From Muriicola marianensis (lineage in GTDB: Bacteria; Bacteroidota; Bacteroidia; Flavobacteriales; Flavobacteriaceae), in assembly GCF_014638095.1 (NCBI RefSeq), contig NZ_BMFH01000002.1, forward strand, positions 248,001 through 312,000: a DNA stretch of 64,000 nucleotides, in the 5' to 3' direction. Both the position numbers and the translations under genes were made by a program. This document shows positions 32,441 through 41,292 of the stretch, in pieces. Under the pieces are notes generated by a model that was not told the origin of the DNA, searched no databases, and saw only the letters and a program-made list of their open reading frames with translations. Position 1 is the first letter of the stretch, and each line of letters begins with the position of its first letter.

Positions 32441-33508
32441 TCAAACTACCTCAAACCGCCACCCAAAAGGATCTTCTGCCTTGTTGTACTGTATGTCGGT
32501 AATTCTCTTTTTCAGGCGTGATGCATAACTGTCCTCCAGGTCGGGAAGGCTGTAATCAGTTCCCCTGAAGCCGAAACCTGAGATCGGGGAGATCACGGCG
32601 GCAGTCCCGGCGCCGAACATTTCTTTTAGGCTACCGTTCTTGGAAGCTGCGACCAGCTCCTCGACTCTTACCTTTCTGATATCGACAGGAATACCCTCTG
32701 ATCGAGCAATATCGATCACACTTTTTCGGGTAACCCCATCCAGGATACGGTCGCTCACCGGACTCGTCAGCAGGGTGTCGTTGATCCGGACAAAAATATT
32801 CATGGCTCCTGCTTCTTCTATGTATTCATGGGTGTTGTCATCTGTCCATATCACTTGCTGGTATCCTTTTTGGATCGCCAGCTGGGTGGGATAGAATTGA
32901 CCGGCATAGTTTCCCCCCGCTTTGGCATAGCCCACGCCTCCGTTTGCGGCCCTTGAATATTTTTCCTCTATGAGGACCTTAACCTTACCTGAAAAGTAAG
33001 GACCGGAAGGTGCACAAACGATGAAGAATTTATATTGGTCTGCCGGGGAGGCATGCAGCCCGGCTCCGGAAGCGAAAATAAAAGGCCTGATATAAAGAGA
33101 ACTGCCCGGGGTGGTGGGTACCCAGTCTTTCTCCAGTTGAATGAGCGCCTTTAAGCCATCCATAAAGATCTCTCTGGGAAGTTCAGGGATGGAGATCCTT
33201 TTGGAGGAAATGTTGAGCCTTTTCTGGTTTTCCTCCGGCCTGAAAAGCCAGACTTTCCCCTGATCGTCCTTGTAAGCTTTCATGCCTTCGAAGACCGACT
33301 GCCCATAGTGGAATATCTTGGCAGATGGATCGAGAGTAATTCCCTGATAAGGAACAATTTTTGGTGTTTGCCAGGCTCCGTCCCGGAAGTCACAGACCAG
33401 CATATGGTCTGAGTGTACCTTACCAAAAGGAAGGTTCGAAAAATCCACTTCCGAGATTCTCGATTTCTTTACTTTTTCTATGATGATGTTCGTAACGTTG
33501 GTCTCCAT
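32441..33508 (-). CDS. ilvE: branched-chain amino acid aminotransferase
   Basis: A 355-residue PLP-dependent (class IV) transaminase for Leu, Ile and Val. The PLP lysine is in GYAKAGGNYAGQFYPTQLA; other family motifs are FHYGQSVFEGMKAYKDDQG, SLYIRPFIFASGAG, EEAGAMNIFVRIN and ILDGVTRKSVIDIA. The length fits the eukaryote-like, longer bacterial IlvE group. It is a single gene. Confidence 0.96.
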   Translation of the reverse strand: METNVTNIIIEKVKKSRISEVDFSNLPFGKVHSDHMLVCDFRDGAWQTPKIVPYQGITLDPSAKIFHYGQSVFEGMKAYKDDQGKVWLFRPEENQKRLNISSKRISIPELPREIFMDGLKALIQLEKDWVPTTPGSSLYIRPFIFASGAGLHASPADQYKFFIVCAPSGPYFSGKVKVLIEEKYSRAANGGVGYAKAGGNYAGQFYPTQLAIQKGYQQVIWTDDNTHEYIEEAGAMNIFVRINDTLLTSPVSDRILDGVTRKSVIDIARSEGIPVDIRKVRVEELVAASKNGSLKEMFGAGTAAVISPISGFGFRGTDYSLPDLEDSYASRLKKRITDIQYNKAEDPFGWRFEVV

Positions 33509-33613
33509 TTACAGAAATTTTCAGGTCAAAAATACTCAATTATGAACTCTTGTTCCTTCTTTTTTGGCTGAAAAATCCCCAATTTTGCATTGTCAACTCA
33601 AATCCCGAATAAA

Positions 33614-34117
33614 ATGAAATCAATTAACATTTTCCTTGCATTTTTACTCCTTCTTACCGCATGTAAGGAAAATAAATCTCAAAGCCAGACAGTTTCTCCT
33701 GAACCATCCGAATCGGAAGTCCAGTTCTTTGGTTCGTCCTTCGATCCCGAAGGCGCCTCTTCCGCTCAGGAAATAGCCATGGCATTTGATAAACTCGAAC
33801 CTAAAGACAGCCTGAAAGTTTCCTTTACAGGCAAGGTGACCGATGTTTGCCAGATGAAAGGCTGCTGGATCAAGGTATCGCTGGATGGAAAAGAAGAGAT
33901 GAGGGTCACCTTCAAGGATTACGGCTTTTTCGTTCCCAAGGATATCACCGGCAGGGAGGTAGTTCTGCAAGGTACAGGGTTCATCGAAGAGATCAGCGTG
34001 GAGGATCAACGTCACTATGCCGAGGACGGCGGGGCCTCAGAGGAGGAAATAGCAAAGATCACCACTCCCAAAGTGACCTACAGTTTTGTAGCAGATGGTG
34101 TACTGTTGAACGACTGA
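33614..34117 (+). CDS. DUF4920 lipoprotein
   Basis: A 167-residue exported protein. I start at the ATG 33614 (MKSINIFLAFLLLLTACKEN), with lipidated Cys17. The DUF4920 core is evident: FTGKVTDVCQMKGCWIKVSL, VTFKDYGFFVPKDITGREVV and HYAEDGGASEEEIAKI. The CQMKGCW pair of cysteines is the most conserved feature. The function is unknown; an OB-like fold in the periplasm is likely. It lies one base before mnmD and may be co-transcribed with it. Confidence 0.9.
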   Translation: MKSINIFLAFLLLLTACKENKSQSQTVSPEPSESEVQFFGSSFDPEGASSAQEIAMAFDKLEPKDSLKVSFTGKVTDVCQMKGCWIKVSLDGKEEMRVTFKDYGFFVPKDITGREVVLQGTGFIEEISVEDQRHYAEDGGASEEEIAKITTPKVTYSFVADGVLLND

Positions 34118-34118
34118 G

Positions 34119-34781
34119 GTGAAAAGGCGTATCATCACAACGTCTGATGGTTCCAGGACAATCAGCCTGGAGGACTGGAATGAGCACTATCATTCCACCC
34201 ACGGTGCAGTGAACGAAGCCTGCCACGTTTTTATCGACCACGGTCTGGCAGTGTGTCAGCAAAATGAGATCCGTATCCTGGAAGTGGGATTTGGAACGGG
34301 ATTGAATGCCCTGATCACCTTAAACGAAGCACAAAAAAAAGATCTGATTATCCACTACACAGGCGTTGAGGCCTATCCGATCTCAATGGAAGAGGTAGAG
34401 GAGCTCAATTACGCCAGGGAGTTGGACCTGGACCAGCTAGAGCAGGTGTACCGTGAAATGCACCTTTGCCGGTGGGATATTCCGGTTCAGCTAACACCTG
34501 AATTCACCCTCACTAAACAGAAGAAGGATTTTGGCCAAATCTCAGATGAACAGGAATACGATCTCATTTATTTCGATGCCTTTGGTCCGAGGGTTCAGCC
34601 GGAGTTGTGGACTGAATCCATCTTCATAAAAATGTTTAACGCCTTAAAATCAAATGGCGTACTCGTTACTTACTCGGCAAAGGGAAGTGTTCGAAGGGCC
34701 ATGCAGGCCGCAGGATTTACTGTAGACAGGTTACCCGGACCTCCGGGGAAGAGAGAAATGCTCAGAGCGAATAAAGCATAA
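34119..34781 (+). CDS. mnmD: tRNA (5-methylaminomethyl-2-thiouridine34) methyltransferase
   Basis: A 220-residue SAM-dependent enzyme corresponding to the methyltransferase half of MnmC, finishing the mnm5s2U modification at tRNA wobble position 34. The SAM-binding motif ILEVGFGTGLNALITL is near residue 50, then YTGVEAYPIS and LIYFDAFGPRVQPELWT. The end VDRLPGPPGKREMLRANKA is typical. It starts with GTG (34119), one base after the upstream stop. The FAD domain of MnmC is absent, as usual in Bacteroidota. Confidence 0.93.
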   Translation: MKRRIITTSDGSRTISLEDWNEHYHSTHGAVNEACHVFIDHGLAVCQQNEIRILEVGFGTGLNALITLNEAQKKDLIIHYTGVEAYPISMEEVEELNYARELDLDQLEQVYREMHLCRWDIPVQLTPEFTLTKQKKDFGQISDEQEYDLIYFDAFGPRVQPELWTESIFIKMFNALKSNGVLVTYSAKGSVRRAMQAAGFTVDRLPGPPGKREMLRANKA

Positions 34782-34890
34782 CGGAATGGTTAAGGAGTAA
34801 ACCACTGAAACCCTTAAACAATACTGTTAAACCTTATTTAAACCCGCTCCAAATCGCCTGTAAATCAAATATATTTACAAAAAATTACAC

Positions 34891-35841
34891 ATGCGCATTT
34901 TGATCACTGGGGCTACCGGGTTGATTGGCAAAGTTATCGTTCAAAAGTGCCGCGAGAACCAAATAGAAGTCAATTACCTCACGACCCGAAAAAATAAACT
35001 CACTACTAAAGGCAAAATCCGTGGATTTTACTGGAATCCCTCCAAGGGTGAAATAGATTCCAAATGTCTTGAGGGAGTTACCGCCGTGATCAATCTGGCG
35101 GGTTCCAGCATTTCTCAGCGATGGACCCAATCCAATAAAAAAGATATACTCAACAGTCGGATAGACAGTCTGCGGACACTGAGGTCTGCCATGGAAAAAA
35201 GTGATCTCAGCGAGATAAGATCTTTTGTGTCGGCATCTGCCATTGGACTGTATCCGGATTCACTCGACCGGTACTACACAGAGGACGAATCGGAGATAGA
35301 TGATAGCTTCCTTGGAGAGGTAGTCTCAAAATGGGAAGAAGAGATCTCGGCCTTCAAAGAATTTTCCTTCCCGGTGGCCATGATCCGTGTAGGGCTGGTT
35401 CTCTCTATGGATGGAGGCGCCCTGCCTGCCATGGTAAGACCGGTCAAGGCCTATATGGGTGCCGCATTTGGCAGCGGTGAGCAGTGGCAGTCATGGATTC
35501 ACATCGATGACCTTGCGCGTCAGTTTCTCTTCGTGATCGACCATGGCCTCGAAGGTGTTTTCAATGGGGTAGCTCCCAACCCTGTCACCAATTCGAGATT
35601 GGTCAGAGAGATCGCAGCCGTGCTGAACAAGCCCCTCATCCTGCCGAACATCCCTCAGGGTTTGATGAAAGCTGTCCTGGGAGATATGTCCTACCTCTTG
35701 TTTGCCAGCCAGCGAGTCAGCAGCAAAAAGATAGAGGAAGAAGGATTCGACTTTAATTTTAAGAACATCTGCAGCGCACTGAAAGATATTTTACATTCGG
35801 AAGAAACATCCAGCGATATCTTCCAAAAAGAGTTCGTCTGA
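34891..35841 (+). CDS. TIGR01777-family NAD(P)-binding epimerase-like protein
   Basis: A 316-residue extended short-chain dehydrogenase. The N-terminal ILITGATGLIGKVIVQKC holds the dinucleotide-binding GxTGxxG motif. AVINLAGSSISQRWTQSNKK, SFVSASAIGLYP and WEEEISAF mark the TIGR01777 group (YfcH-like). The C-terminal DUF1731 region reads NGVAPNPVTNSRLVREIA and LPNIPQGLMKAVLGDMS. The substrate is unknown. Confidence 0.92.
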   Translation: MRILITGATGLIGKVIVQKCRENQIEVNYLTTRKNKLTTKGKIRGFYWNPSKGEIDSKCLEGVTAVINLAGSSISQRWTQSNKKDILNSRIDSLRTLRSAMEKSDLSEIRSFVSASAIGLYPDSLDRYYTEDESEIDDSFLGEVVSKWEEEISAFKEFSFPVAMIRVGLVLSMDGGALPAMVRPVKAYMGAAFGSGEQWQSWIHIDDLARQFLFVIDHGLEGVFNGVAPNPVTNSRLVREIAAVLNKPLILPNIPQGLMKAVLGDMSYLLFASQRVSSKKIEEEGFDFNFKNICSALKDILHSEETSSDIFQKEFV

Positions 35842-35869
35842 TCTCAGGTTCATACTCCGTACCGCGTTT

Positions 35870-35893
35870 AACACCCCAATGAGGGTGTTTTTT
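35870..35893 (+). terminator. rho-independent terminator of the epimerase-like gene
   Basis: AACACCC (35870-35876) and GGGTGTT (35883-35889) pair around CAATGA and run into TTTTTT. Confidence 0.8.
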
Positions 35894-35902
35894 GTGTGAC
35901 AT

Positions 35903-35935
35903 TTTGACATTTTAGGAGAATTGGCAGTACTTTTG
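35903..35935 (+). promoter_or_regulatory. promoter of grpE-dnaJ
   Basis: A TTTG -33 element at 35903-35906 and TACTTTTG -7 element at 35928-35935, 21 bases apart: the Bacteroidota consensus spacing. No CIRCE-like dyad is visible. The ATG of grpE is at 35971. Confidence 0.65.
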
Positions 35936-35970
35936 CCTTCTTGAAGCGACGAGGTAAAAATGCGCCCAAC

Positions 35971-36546
35971 ATGAGTGAAAAAGACAGAATAGAAGAAATG
36001 GATGAATTAAAAGATGCCCTGACCCAGGATGAAGCTGCACAGGAAGCATCACAGGAAGAGTCACAGGAGCAAGAAAATGAACAGACTGCAGAACTCTCCA
36101 GGGAAGAAGAATTAGAGAAAGAACTGGAAAGGGAAAAAGATAAATTTCTCAGACTTTTTGCGGAATTTGAAAATTTCAAGAGGCGGACCTCCAAGGAGCG
36201 AATGGATCTCTTCAAAACCGCTGGTCAGGAGGTCATGGTGTCCCTTCTTCCTGTAATGGACGATTTTGAGCGCGCTTTAAAGGAGTTGGGAAAGTCTTCA
36301 GAGAAAGAGCTTTTCAAAGGAGTGGAACTGATCTACAATAAATTCAAAGACACCCTGAAAGCCAAAGGGCTGGAAGATATAAAGGCAGAGGAAGGCGATG
36401 CCTTTGACGCCGAGATACACGATGCGATCACCCAGATCCCTGCCCCAAACAAAAAGCTCAAGGGCAAGATCATAGATGTGGTTGAGAAAGGATATCGCCT
36501 GGGAGATAAAATCATCAGGCATCCCAAGGTTGTAGTTGGTAATTAA
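35971..36546 (+). CDS. grpE: nucleotide exchange factor GrpE
   Basis: A 191-residue GrpE that exchanges ADP for ATP on DnaK. I start at the ATG 35971 (MSEKDRIEEMDELKDALTQD), leaving a Glu/Gln-rich N-terminus and a long coiled coil (LSREEELEKELEREKDKFLR). The C-terminal beta domain follows (FDAEIHDAITQIPAP, GYRLGDKIIRHPKVVVGN). It is the first gene of a grpE-dnaJ pair, 9 bases apart, reading from the strong promoter upstream. Confidence 0.96.
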   Translation: MSEKDRIEEMDELKDALTQDEAAQEASQEESQEQENEQTAELSREEELEKELEREKDKFLRLFAEFENFKRRTSKERMDLFKTAGQEVMVSLLPVMDDFERALKELGKSSEKELFKGVELIYNKFKDTLKAKGLEDIKAEEGDAFDAEIHDAITQIPAPNKKLKGKIIDVVEKGYRLGDKIIRHPKVVVGN

Positions 36547-36555
36547 ACGGAAGAC

Positions 36556-37668
36556 ATGAAGCAGGACTATTACGAAATACTGGGGATTGATAAATCGGCA
36601 TCGGCGGCAGATATAAAGAAGGCGTATAGGAAAAAGGCGCTGGAATACCACCCTGACAAGAATCCCGGAGATCCCAAGGCTGAAGAGATGTTCAAAAAAT
36701 CAGCCGAGGCCTATGAGGTCCTGAGCAATCCGGATAAACGTGCCAGGTATGATCAATACGGCCATGCGGCATTTGAAGGCGGCGGATTCGGCGGCGGCGG
36801 AATGAACATGGAGGATATCTTCAGCCAGTTCGGTGATATCTTCGGCAGTGCCTTTGGTGGTGGTTTCGGAGGTTTCGGAGGCTTTGGCGGAGGACAGAGA
36901 AGAGTGAAAGGGAGCAATCTCAGGATCCGTGTCAAACTCTCCCTTGATGAAGTGGCCAACGGAGTAGAGAAAAAAGTCAAGGTTAAGAGGAAGGTTCAGG
37001 CACAAGGGGTAACCTATAAAAACTGTCCTAACTGTAACGGTAGCGGGCAGGTAACCAGGATTACAAACACTATCCTCGGGCGAATGCAGACCGCAACCAC
37101 CTGTGGCAATTGCAGTGGTAGCGGACAGGTGATAGATCACAGGCCTTCTAATGCAGATGCCCAGGGATTAGAGATGGTGGAAGAGACCGTATCTATCAAG
37201 ATTCCGGCCGGGGTTGAGGACGGAATGCAACTCAAGGTAAGCGGTAAAGGAAATGAAGCTCCGGGCAACAGTGTGCCGGGCGACCTGCTTGTGGCGATCG
37301 AGACCAAGGAACACGAGACCCTGAAGCGGGAAGGGGACAACCTTCATTACGACCTCTATATCAGCATCTCAGATGCGGTTCTGGGCACTTCCAAAGAGAT
37401 CGATACGGTGGGAGGTAAAGTTCGTATCAAGTTGGAGCCAGGAATCCAATCCGGTAAGATCCTGCGCCTGAGGGGCAAGGGGATCAATAACCTCAATGGA
37501 TACGGCAGCGGGGACCTGTTGGTACACGTAAATGTCTGGACCCCCAAGGAATTGACTAAAGAGCAGCGGGAGTTTTTCGAAAAGATGAATTCACACGAAA
37601 ATTTTGAGCCCAAACCTGAGAAATCGGACAAATCCTTTTTTGAGAAGGTAAAAGACATGTTTTCTTAA
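36556..37668 (+). CDS. dnaJ: chaperone DnaJ with a reduced zinc domain
   Basis: A 370-residue Hsp40. It has the J-domain at residues 1-70 (HPDKNP carries the HPD motif), a Gly/Phe-rich linker ([18 protein letters not shown] and the following FGG repeats), a zinc domain, and two substrate-binding C-terminal domains. The zinc domain shows only two CxxCxGxG motifs (CPNCNGSG and CGNCSGSG) instead of four, so one zinc centre is missing. This form is, as far as I recall, normal for Flavobacteriia. It partners DnaK (elsewhere) and GrpE, directly upstream. Confidence 0.96.
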   Translation: MKQDYYEILGIDKSASAADIKKAYRKKALEYHPDKNPGDPKAEEMFKKSAEAYEVLSNPDKRARYDQYGHAAFEGGGFGGGGMNMEDIFSQFGDIFGSAFGGGFGGFGGFGGGQRRVKGSNLRIRVKLSLDEVANGVEKKVKVKRKVQAQGVTYKNCPNCNGSGQVTRITNTILGRMQTATTCGNCSGSGQVIDHRPSNADAQGLEMVEETVSIKIPAGVEDGMQLKVSGKGNEAPGNSVPGDLLVAIETKEHETLKREGDNLHYDLYISISDAVLGTSKEIDTVGGKVRIKLEPGIQSGKILRLRGKGINNLNGYGSGDLLVHVNVWTPKELTKEQREFFEKMNSHENFEPKPEKSDKSFFEKVKDMFS

Positions 37669-37758
37669 ACCATTTCATAGGCGGTTTAAATAAAAAACGT
37701 ATATTTGATCCGATACTGGGAGACCGGTATTAATTTTCTTTTTCATAGCAATTTTTTT

Positions 37759-37792
37759 CCCATCCTCGATCCTTCGGGGATGGGTTTTGCTT
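37759..37792 (+). terminator. rho-independent terminator of grpE-dnaJ
   Basis: CCCATCC and GGATGGG arms (37759-37765, 37778-37784), followed by TTTTGCTTTTT. The rest of the gap to 38005 shows no gene. Confidence 0.75.
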
Positions 37793-37983
37793 TTTAAAGA
37801 GATGGACCTGGCACTGTAACCCTTGGAAATCGGGCGGTAATGACCTGGCGATCGGTGCAGGGTAAAGTTGACAAATCGCCTTAACAGGTGATCTTCAAAT
37901 GGACTTACAAGCCGAGCTTAAAACCTCCTTTCCTTTGACCTTACATATAGATTCAATACCTCAAACTTTTACCTCCAATTCTA

Positions 37984-37991
37984 TATCTTTG
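37984..37991 (+). promoter_or_regulatory. -7 promoter element of the ABC exporter
   Basis: TATCTTTG (TAnnTTTG), 15 bases before the ATG of the ATPase gene. Confidence 0.5.
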
Positions 37992-38005
37992 ACAAAATTG
38001 CATGC

Positions 38006-38941
38006 ATGAGCCCCATCCTGGTTGCCGAACGGATCACCAAACGCTACGGATCAAATTTTGCACTCAACAATGTTTCCCTGGAAATCCCGGCTAACAGCAT
38101 CTACGGACTACTGGGGCCTAACGGGGCAGGGAAAACCACGCTGATCCGGATCATCAATCAGATCACCTATCCCGACAGCGGTTCTGTCCTCTTCGGAGGG
38201 GAACCCCTGCTGCCTCACCACGTATCTATGATCGGTTATCTGCCGGAAGAGAGGGGACTCTATAAAAGCATGAAAGTGGGGGAGCAAGCCCTGTATCTGG
38301 CCCAATTGAAGGGGTTGTCTAAAACCGAGGCAAAAAGAAGGCTCCTGTACTGGTTTGAGAGGCTTCAGATAGGCGACTGGTGGAATAAGAAGATTCAGGA
38401 GCTTTCTAAGGGGATGGCTCAGAAGATCCAATTCATCGTCACGGTGCTGCACGAGCCCAAATTGCTTATTTTCGATGAACCTTTTAGCGGCTTCGATCCG
38501 ATCAATGCCAATATCATCAAAGAGGAGATCCTGCATTTAAAGGAAAAGGGGACTTCTATTATCTTCTCCACCCACCGTATGGAATCCGTAGAAGAGATCT
38601 GCGAATATATCGCCCTTCTTCACAATGCCGAAAAGATCCTTGACGGCAAGCTTTCCGAGATAAAAAAGCAATACAAGAATAATGTCTTTACCGTGGGAAT
38701 GGCCGTTCAGAAAGGAGAGGACGTCCTCAGGGAACTCTCGGAGCATTTTCAGATTACCTCCTCCTCCTTTGATCCGGAGGAATCTCAGGTAGCCTTTGAA
38801 GTAAAGCTACCTTCTCCTGATACCGCACCTCTTTTACATCACCTCTCCAAAAAGGGAACTGTCAACAGTTTTGTCGAGACCATTCCTTCGGCCAATGATA
38901 TCTTTATAAGGACAGTACAAAGCAAATCGATCCATGAATAA
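38006..38941 (+). CDS. ABC transporter ATP-binding protein (NatA-like)
   Basis: A 311-residue ATPase. Walker A is GLLGPNGAGKTTLIRI near residue 36; the signature is LSKGMAQKIQF; Walker B is LLIFDEPFSGFDP, followed by IIFSTHRMESVEEIC with the switch His. The C-terminal DUF4162-like part (ITSSSFDPEESQVAFEV) is typical for ABC-2 exporters. Its stop overlaps the permease start by 8 bases, so the two proteins form one transporter. The substrate is unknown. Confidence 0.94.
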   Translation: MSPILVAERITKRYGSNFALNNVSLEIPANSIYGLLGPNGAGKTTLIRIINQITYPDSGSVLFGGEPLLPHHVSMIGYLPEERGLYKSMKVGEQALYLAQLKGLSKTEAKRRLLYWFERLQIGDWWNKKIQELSKGMAQKIQFIVTVLHEPKLLIFDEPFSGFDPINANIIKEEILHLKEKGTSIIFSTHRMESVEEICEYIALLHNAEKILDGKLSEIKKQYKNNVFTVGMAVQKGEDVLRELSEHFQITSSSFDPEESQVAFEVKLPSPDTAPLLHHLSKKGTVNSFVETIPSANDIFIRTVQSKSIHE

Positions 38942-40274
38942 GCTAGGCCTGATCATCAAAAGGGAGTATCTCGCAAAGGTCCGCAATAAATCCTTTGTGA
39001 TCATGACCTTTTTGAGTCCTGTCCTGATGGTGGGGATGATTGTGCTCATCGCTTATCTCACTGAGATCAACGACCGGGAGGTCAGGGTATTAGGAGTGCT
39101 CAATGAAAGTGTGTATTACTCAAAAGACTTTTCCTCTACAGAGTCCATGTCCTTTGTACAGTTCACGGATGTTTCCCTGGAACAGGCCAAGGATTCAGTC
39201 ATAGGTCAGAATTTCTACGGTCTTCTGTACCTGCCGGCAGGCAATTCGCCTGAAGAGGTTGCCAGGGGTACCCTGCTATATACCAAAGAAGCCCCCGTTT
39301 CAGGCGTGGTAGACAGGCTGGATCTGATCTTCAGGGACAGGCTGAGACAACAAAGACTGCTCGACCTTGGTGTGACCCCGGCTGAATTCGCTTCCATAGA
39401 AACGGATTTTCAATTGAAGACGGAGACCTTTGAAGGCGAGAGAAACCTGAAAGGTCTCAACGAGCTGAAAGCGTTTATCGGTGGTGGGTTCGGGTACCTG
39501 ATTATGATGTTCATCATCATCTACGGGGGCTTTGTCATGAGAAGTGTCATTGAGGAAAAGACCAGCAGGATCATAGAAGTGATCATCTCTTCTGTCAAGC
39601 CCTTCCAACTGATGATGGGAAAGATCATCGGAACCTCTCTAGCCGGACTGACACAATTTGCGATCTGGATCTTTTCTGCCTCCCTTTTACTGCTCGCGAT
39701 CATGTCGTTTATGGGCCTGGAAACCTCTGCTTTTGAAACAGCGGGAGCCCTTCCGGGGGGTGCCGGGATGAACGAGCTCAGCAAGATGAATTCTGCTGGC
39801 AGTGAGATGCAGTTATACGCCATTGAACTGATGCGTATACCATGGGCCATGCTTATCTTTTTCTTCATGATCTATTTTGTATTGGGATACCTGATCTACA
39901 GCTCAATCTACGCAGCCATTGGGGCAGCAGTAGACAATGAAACGGATACCCAGCAATTTATTTTCCCGATCATTCTCCCGCTTATGCTGGCGATATACGT
40001 CGGATTCTTTTCTGTTTTTGGAAACCCTCACGGGCCGATAGCTGTTGGTTTTTCACTATTTCCCCTGACCTCGCCCATAGTCATGCTTATGCGCCTGCCC
40101 GGGGGTCTGGGAGAGGGAGGTGTCCCAATCTGGCAATTGGGTCTTTCTATATTCCTGTTGTTGGTTACCTTTATCGGGATCGTCTGGCTGGCCGCTAAGA
40201 TCTACAGGGTGGGCATATTGATGTACGGGAAAAAGCCCAGTTACAAGGAATTGTTCAAATGGTTAAAATACTAG
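38934..40274 (+). CDS. ABC-2 type permease (NatB-like)
   Basis: A 446-residue membrane partner of the preceding ATPase. Six or so hydrophobic segments are arranged as one near the N-terminus (SFVIMTFLSPVLMVGMIVLI), a large extracytoplasmic loop, then a C-terminal block (GFGYLIMMFIIIYGGFVMRS onward). The conserved VIEEKTSRIIEVIISSVKPFQLMMGK is the ABC-2 coupling region. It exports an unknown substrate, with Na+ or a drug suggested by similarity to NatAB. Confidence 0.92.
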   Translation: MNKLGLIIKREYLAKVRNKSFVIMTFLSPVLMVGMIVLIAYLTEINDREVRVLGVLNESVYYSKDFSSTESMSFVQFTDVSLEQAKDSVIGQNFYGLLYLPAGNSPEEVARGTLLYTKEAPVSGVVDRLDLIFRDRLRQQRLLDLGVTPAEFASIETDFQLKTETFEGERNLKGLNELKAFIGGGFGYLIMMFIIIYGGFVMRSVIEEKTSRIIEVIISSVKPFQLMMGKIIGTSLAGLTQFAIWIFSASLLLLAIMSFMGLETSAFETAGALPGGAGMNELSKMNSAGSEMQLYAIELMRIPWAMLIFFFMIYFVLGYLIYSSIYAAIGAAVDNETDTQQFIFPIILPLMLAIYVGFFSVFGNPHGPIAVGFSLFPLTSPIVMLMRLPGGLGEGGVPIWQLGLSIFLLLVTFIGIVWLAAKIYRVGILMYGKKPSYKELFKWLKY

Positions 40275-40275
40275 G

Positions 40276-41145
40276 ATGGAAAAGGTAAGAGAACTCTGGA
40301 AAAACTTCAACGATCTGTTGTCATATCAGATCTATGACAGTGAGAATATTCATATCACCATAGGTACCTTCCTCACCATCGTTATCGGGGTGGTTGTGGT
40401 CACCTATGTGTTGCGCATCATCCACAACATCGTCGTCAAAAAACTGCCAGAGGCCGACAAGAATAAGTTCGTCAGTATTTTCTCTTTCTTAAAATACCTT
40501 TCCTACATCCTGGTGATCATCGTAATCCTCCATTCTTCAGGGGTGAACCTCACCGTACTGCTCACGGCTTCGGCCGCCCTTTTTGTAGGCCTCGGTTTTG
40601 CGCTCCAGAATCTTTTCCAGGACATCATTTCCGGTATCCTGATGATCCTAGATCAATCTATACACGTGGGTGACATTATCGAGGTTGAGGGTAAGGTAGG
40701 GAAAGTCTTCGAGATCAGGTTGAGGAGTACAAGGGCCATTACCCGGGACGACAAGGTATTGATCATCCCCAACCATATCTTTCTGACAAACACCATTTAT
40801 AACTATACCCAGAATCACAATATTACCCGGGAAGCCCTGAATATCGGCGTGGCTTACGGCAGCAACGTGAAACTGGTCACGGAGATCCTCACTGAGATCG
40901 CTGAGGAACAGAAAGGGGTGCTCAAGAATCCGGAACCCTTTGTGCAGTTCGATGATTTCGGGGATTCTGCCCTGATCTTTTCTCTGAACTTCTTTATTTC
41001 TGATGCTTTTAGGGTACCGAGGATGCGGTCTGAGATGCGCTATAAGATTGATACCCGCTTCAGGGAGAAAGGAATTACCATACCTTTCCCTCAGAGGGAT
41101 GTGCATTTCTATCAGCACGGCCCCATTTCCCTCAAAAAGGAATAG
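40276..41145 (+). CDS. small-conductance mechanosensitive channel (MscS family)
   Basis: A 289-residue channel protein protecting against osmotic shock. Membrane helices (FLTIVIGVVVVTYVLRII, YLSYILVIIVILHSSG) lead to the pore helix LLTASAALFVGLGFALQNLF with Ala/Gly packing. The MscS beta domain follows: DQSIHVGDIIEVEGKVGKV, RSTRAITRDDKVLIIPNHIF. It starts 1 base after the permease stop, so it is probably in the same transcript. Confidence 0.95.
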   Translation: MEKVRELWKNFNDLLSYQIYDSENIHITIGTFLTIVIGVVVVTYVLRIIHNIVVKKLPEADKNKFVSIFSFLKYLSYILVIIVILHSSGVNLTVLLTASAALFVGLGFALQNLFQDIISGILMILDQSIHVGDIIEVEGKVGKVFEIRLRSTRAITRDDKVLIIPNHIFLTNTIYNYTQNHNITREALNIGVAYGSNVKLVTEILTEIAEEQKGVLKNPEPFVQFDDFGDSALIFSLNFFISDAFRVPRMRSEMRYKIDTRFREKGITIPFPQRDVHFYQHGPISLKKE

Positions 41146-41292
41146 GTGCTGATCAAAAGCAGGTAGCATCCAACATGAATTCAGCTGTTGGTTAGTCTGC
41201 ATAAGAAAATGGCACTGGCATCGTTTTTGAATGGGAGTAAGGAAAATGAATGAGCACCGGGTCTATATGAACAACATTATTAAATAGCAGAC

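Noticed and set aside
39228-39245. The CCTGCCGGCAGG palindrome inside the ABC permease gene as an inserted repeat
   Set aside because: It is in frame within a normal permease sequence (YLPAGN), so chance similarity is the simpler explanation.
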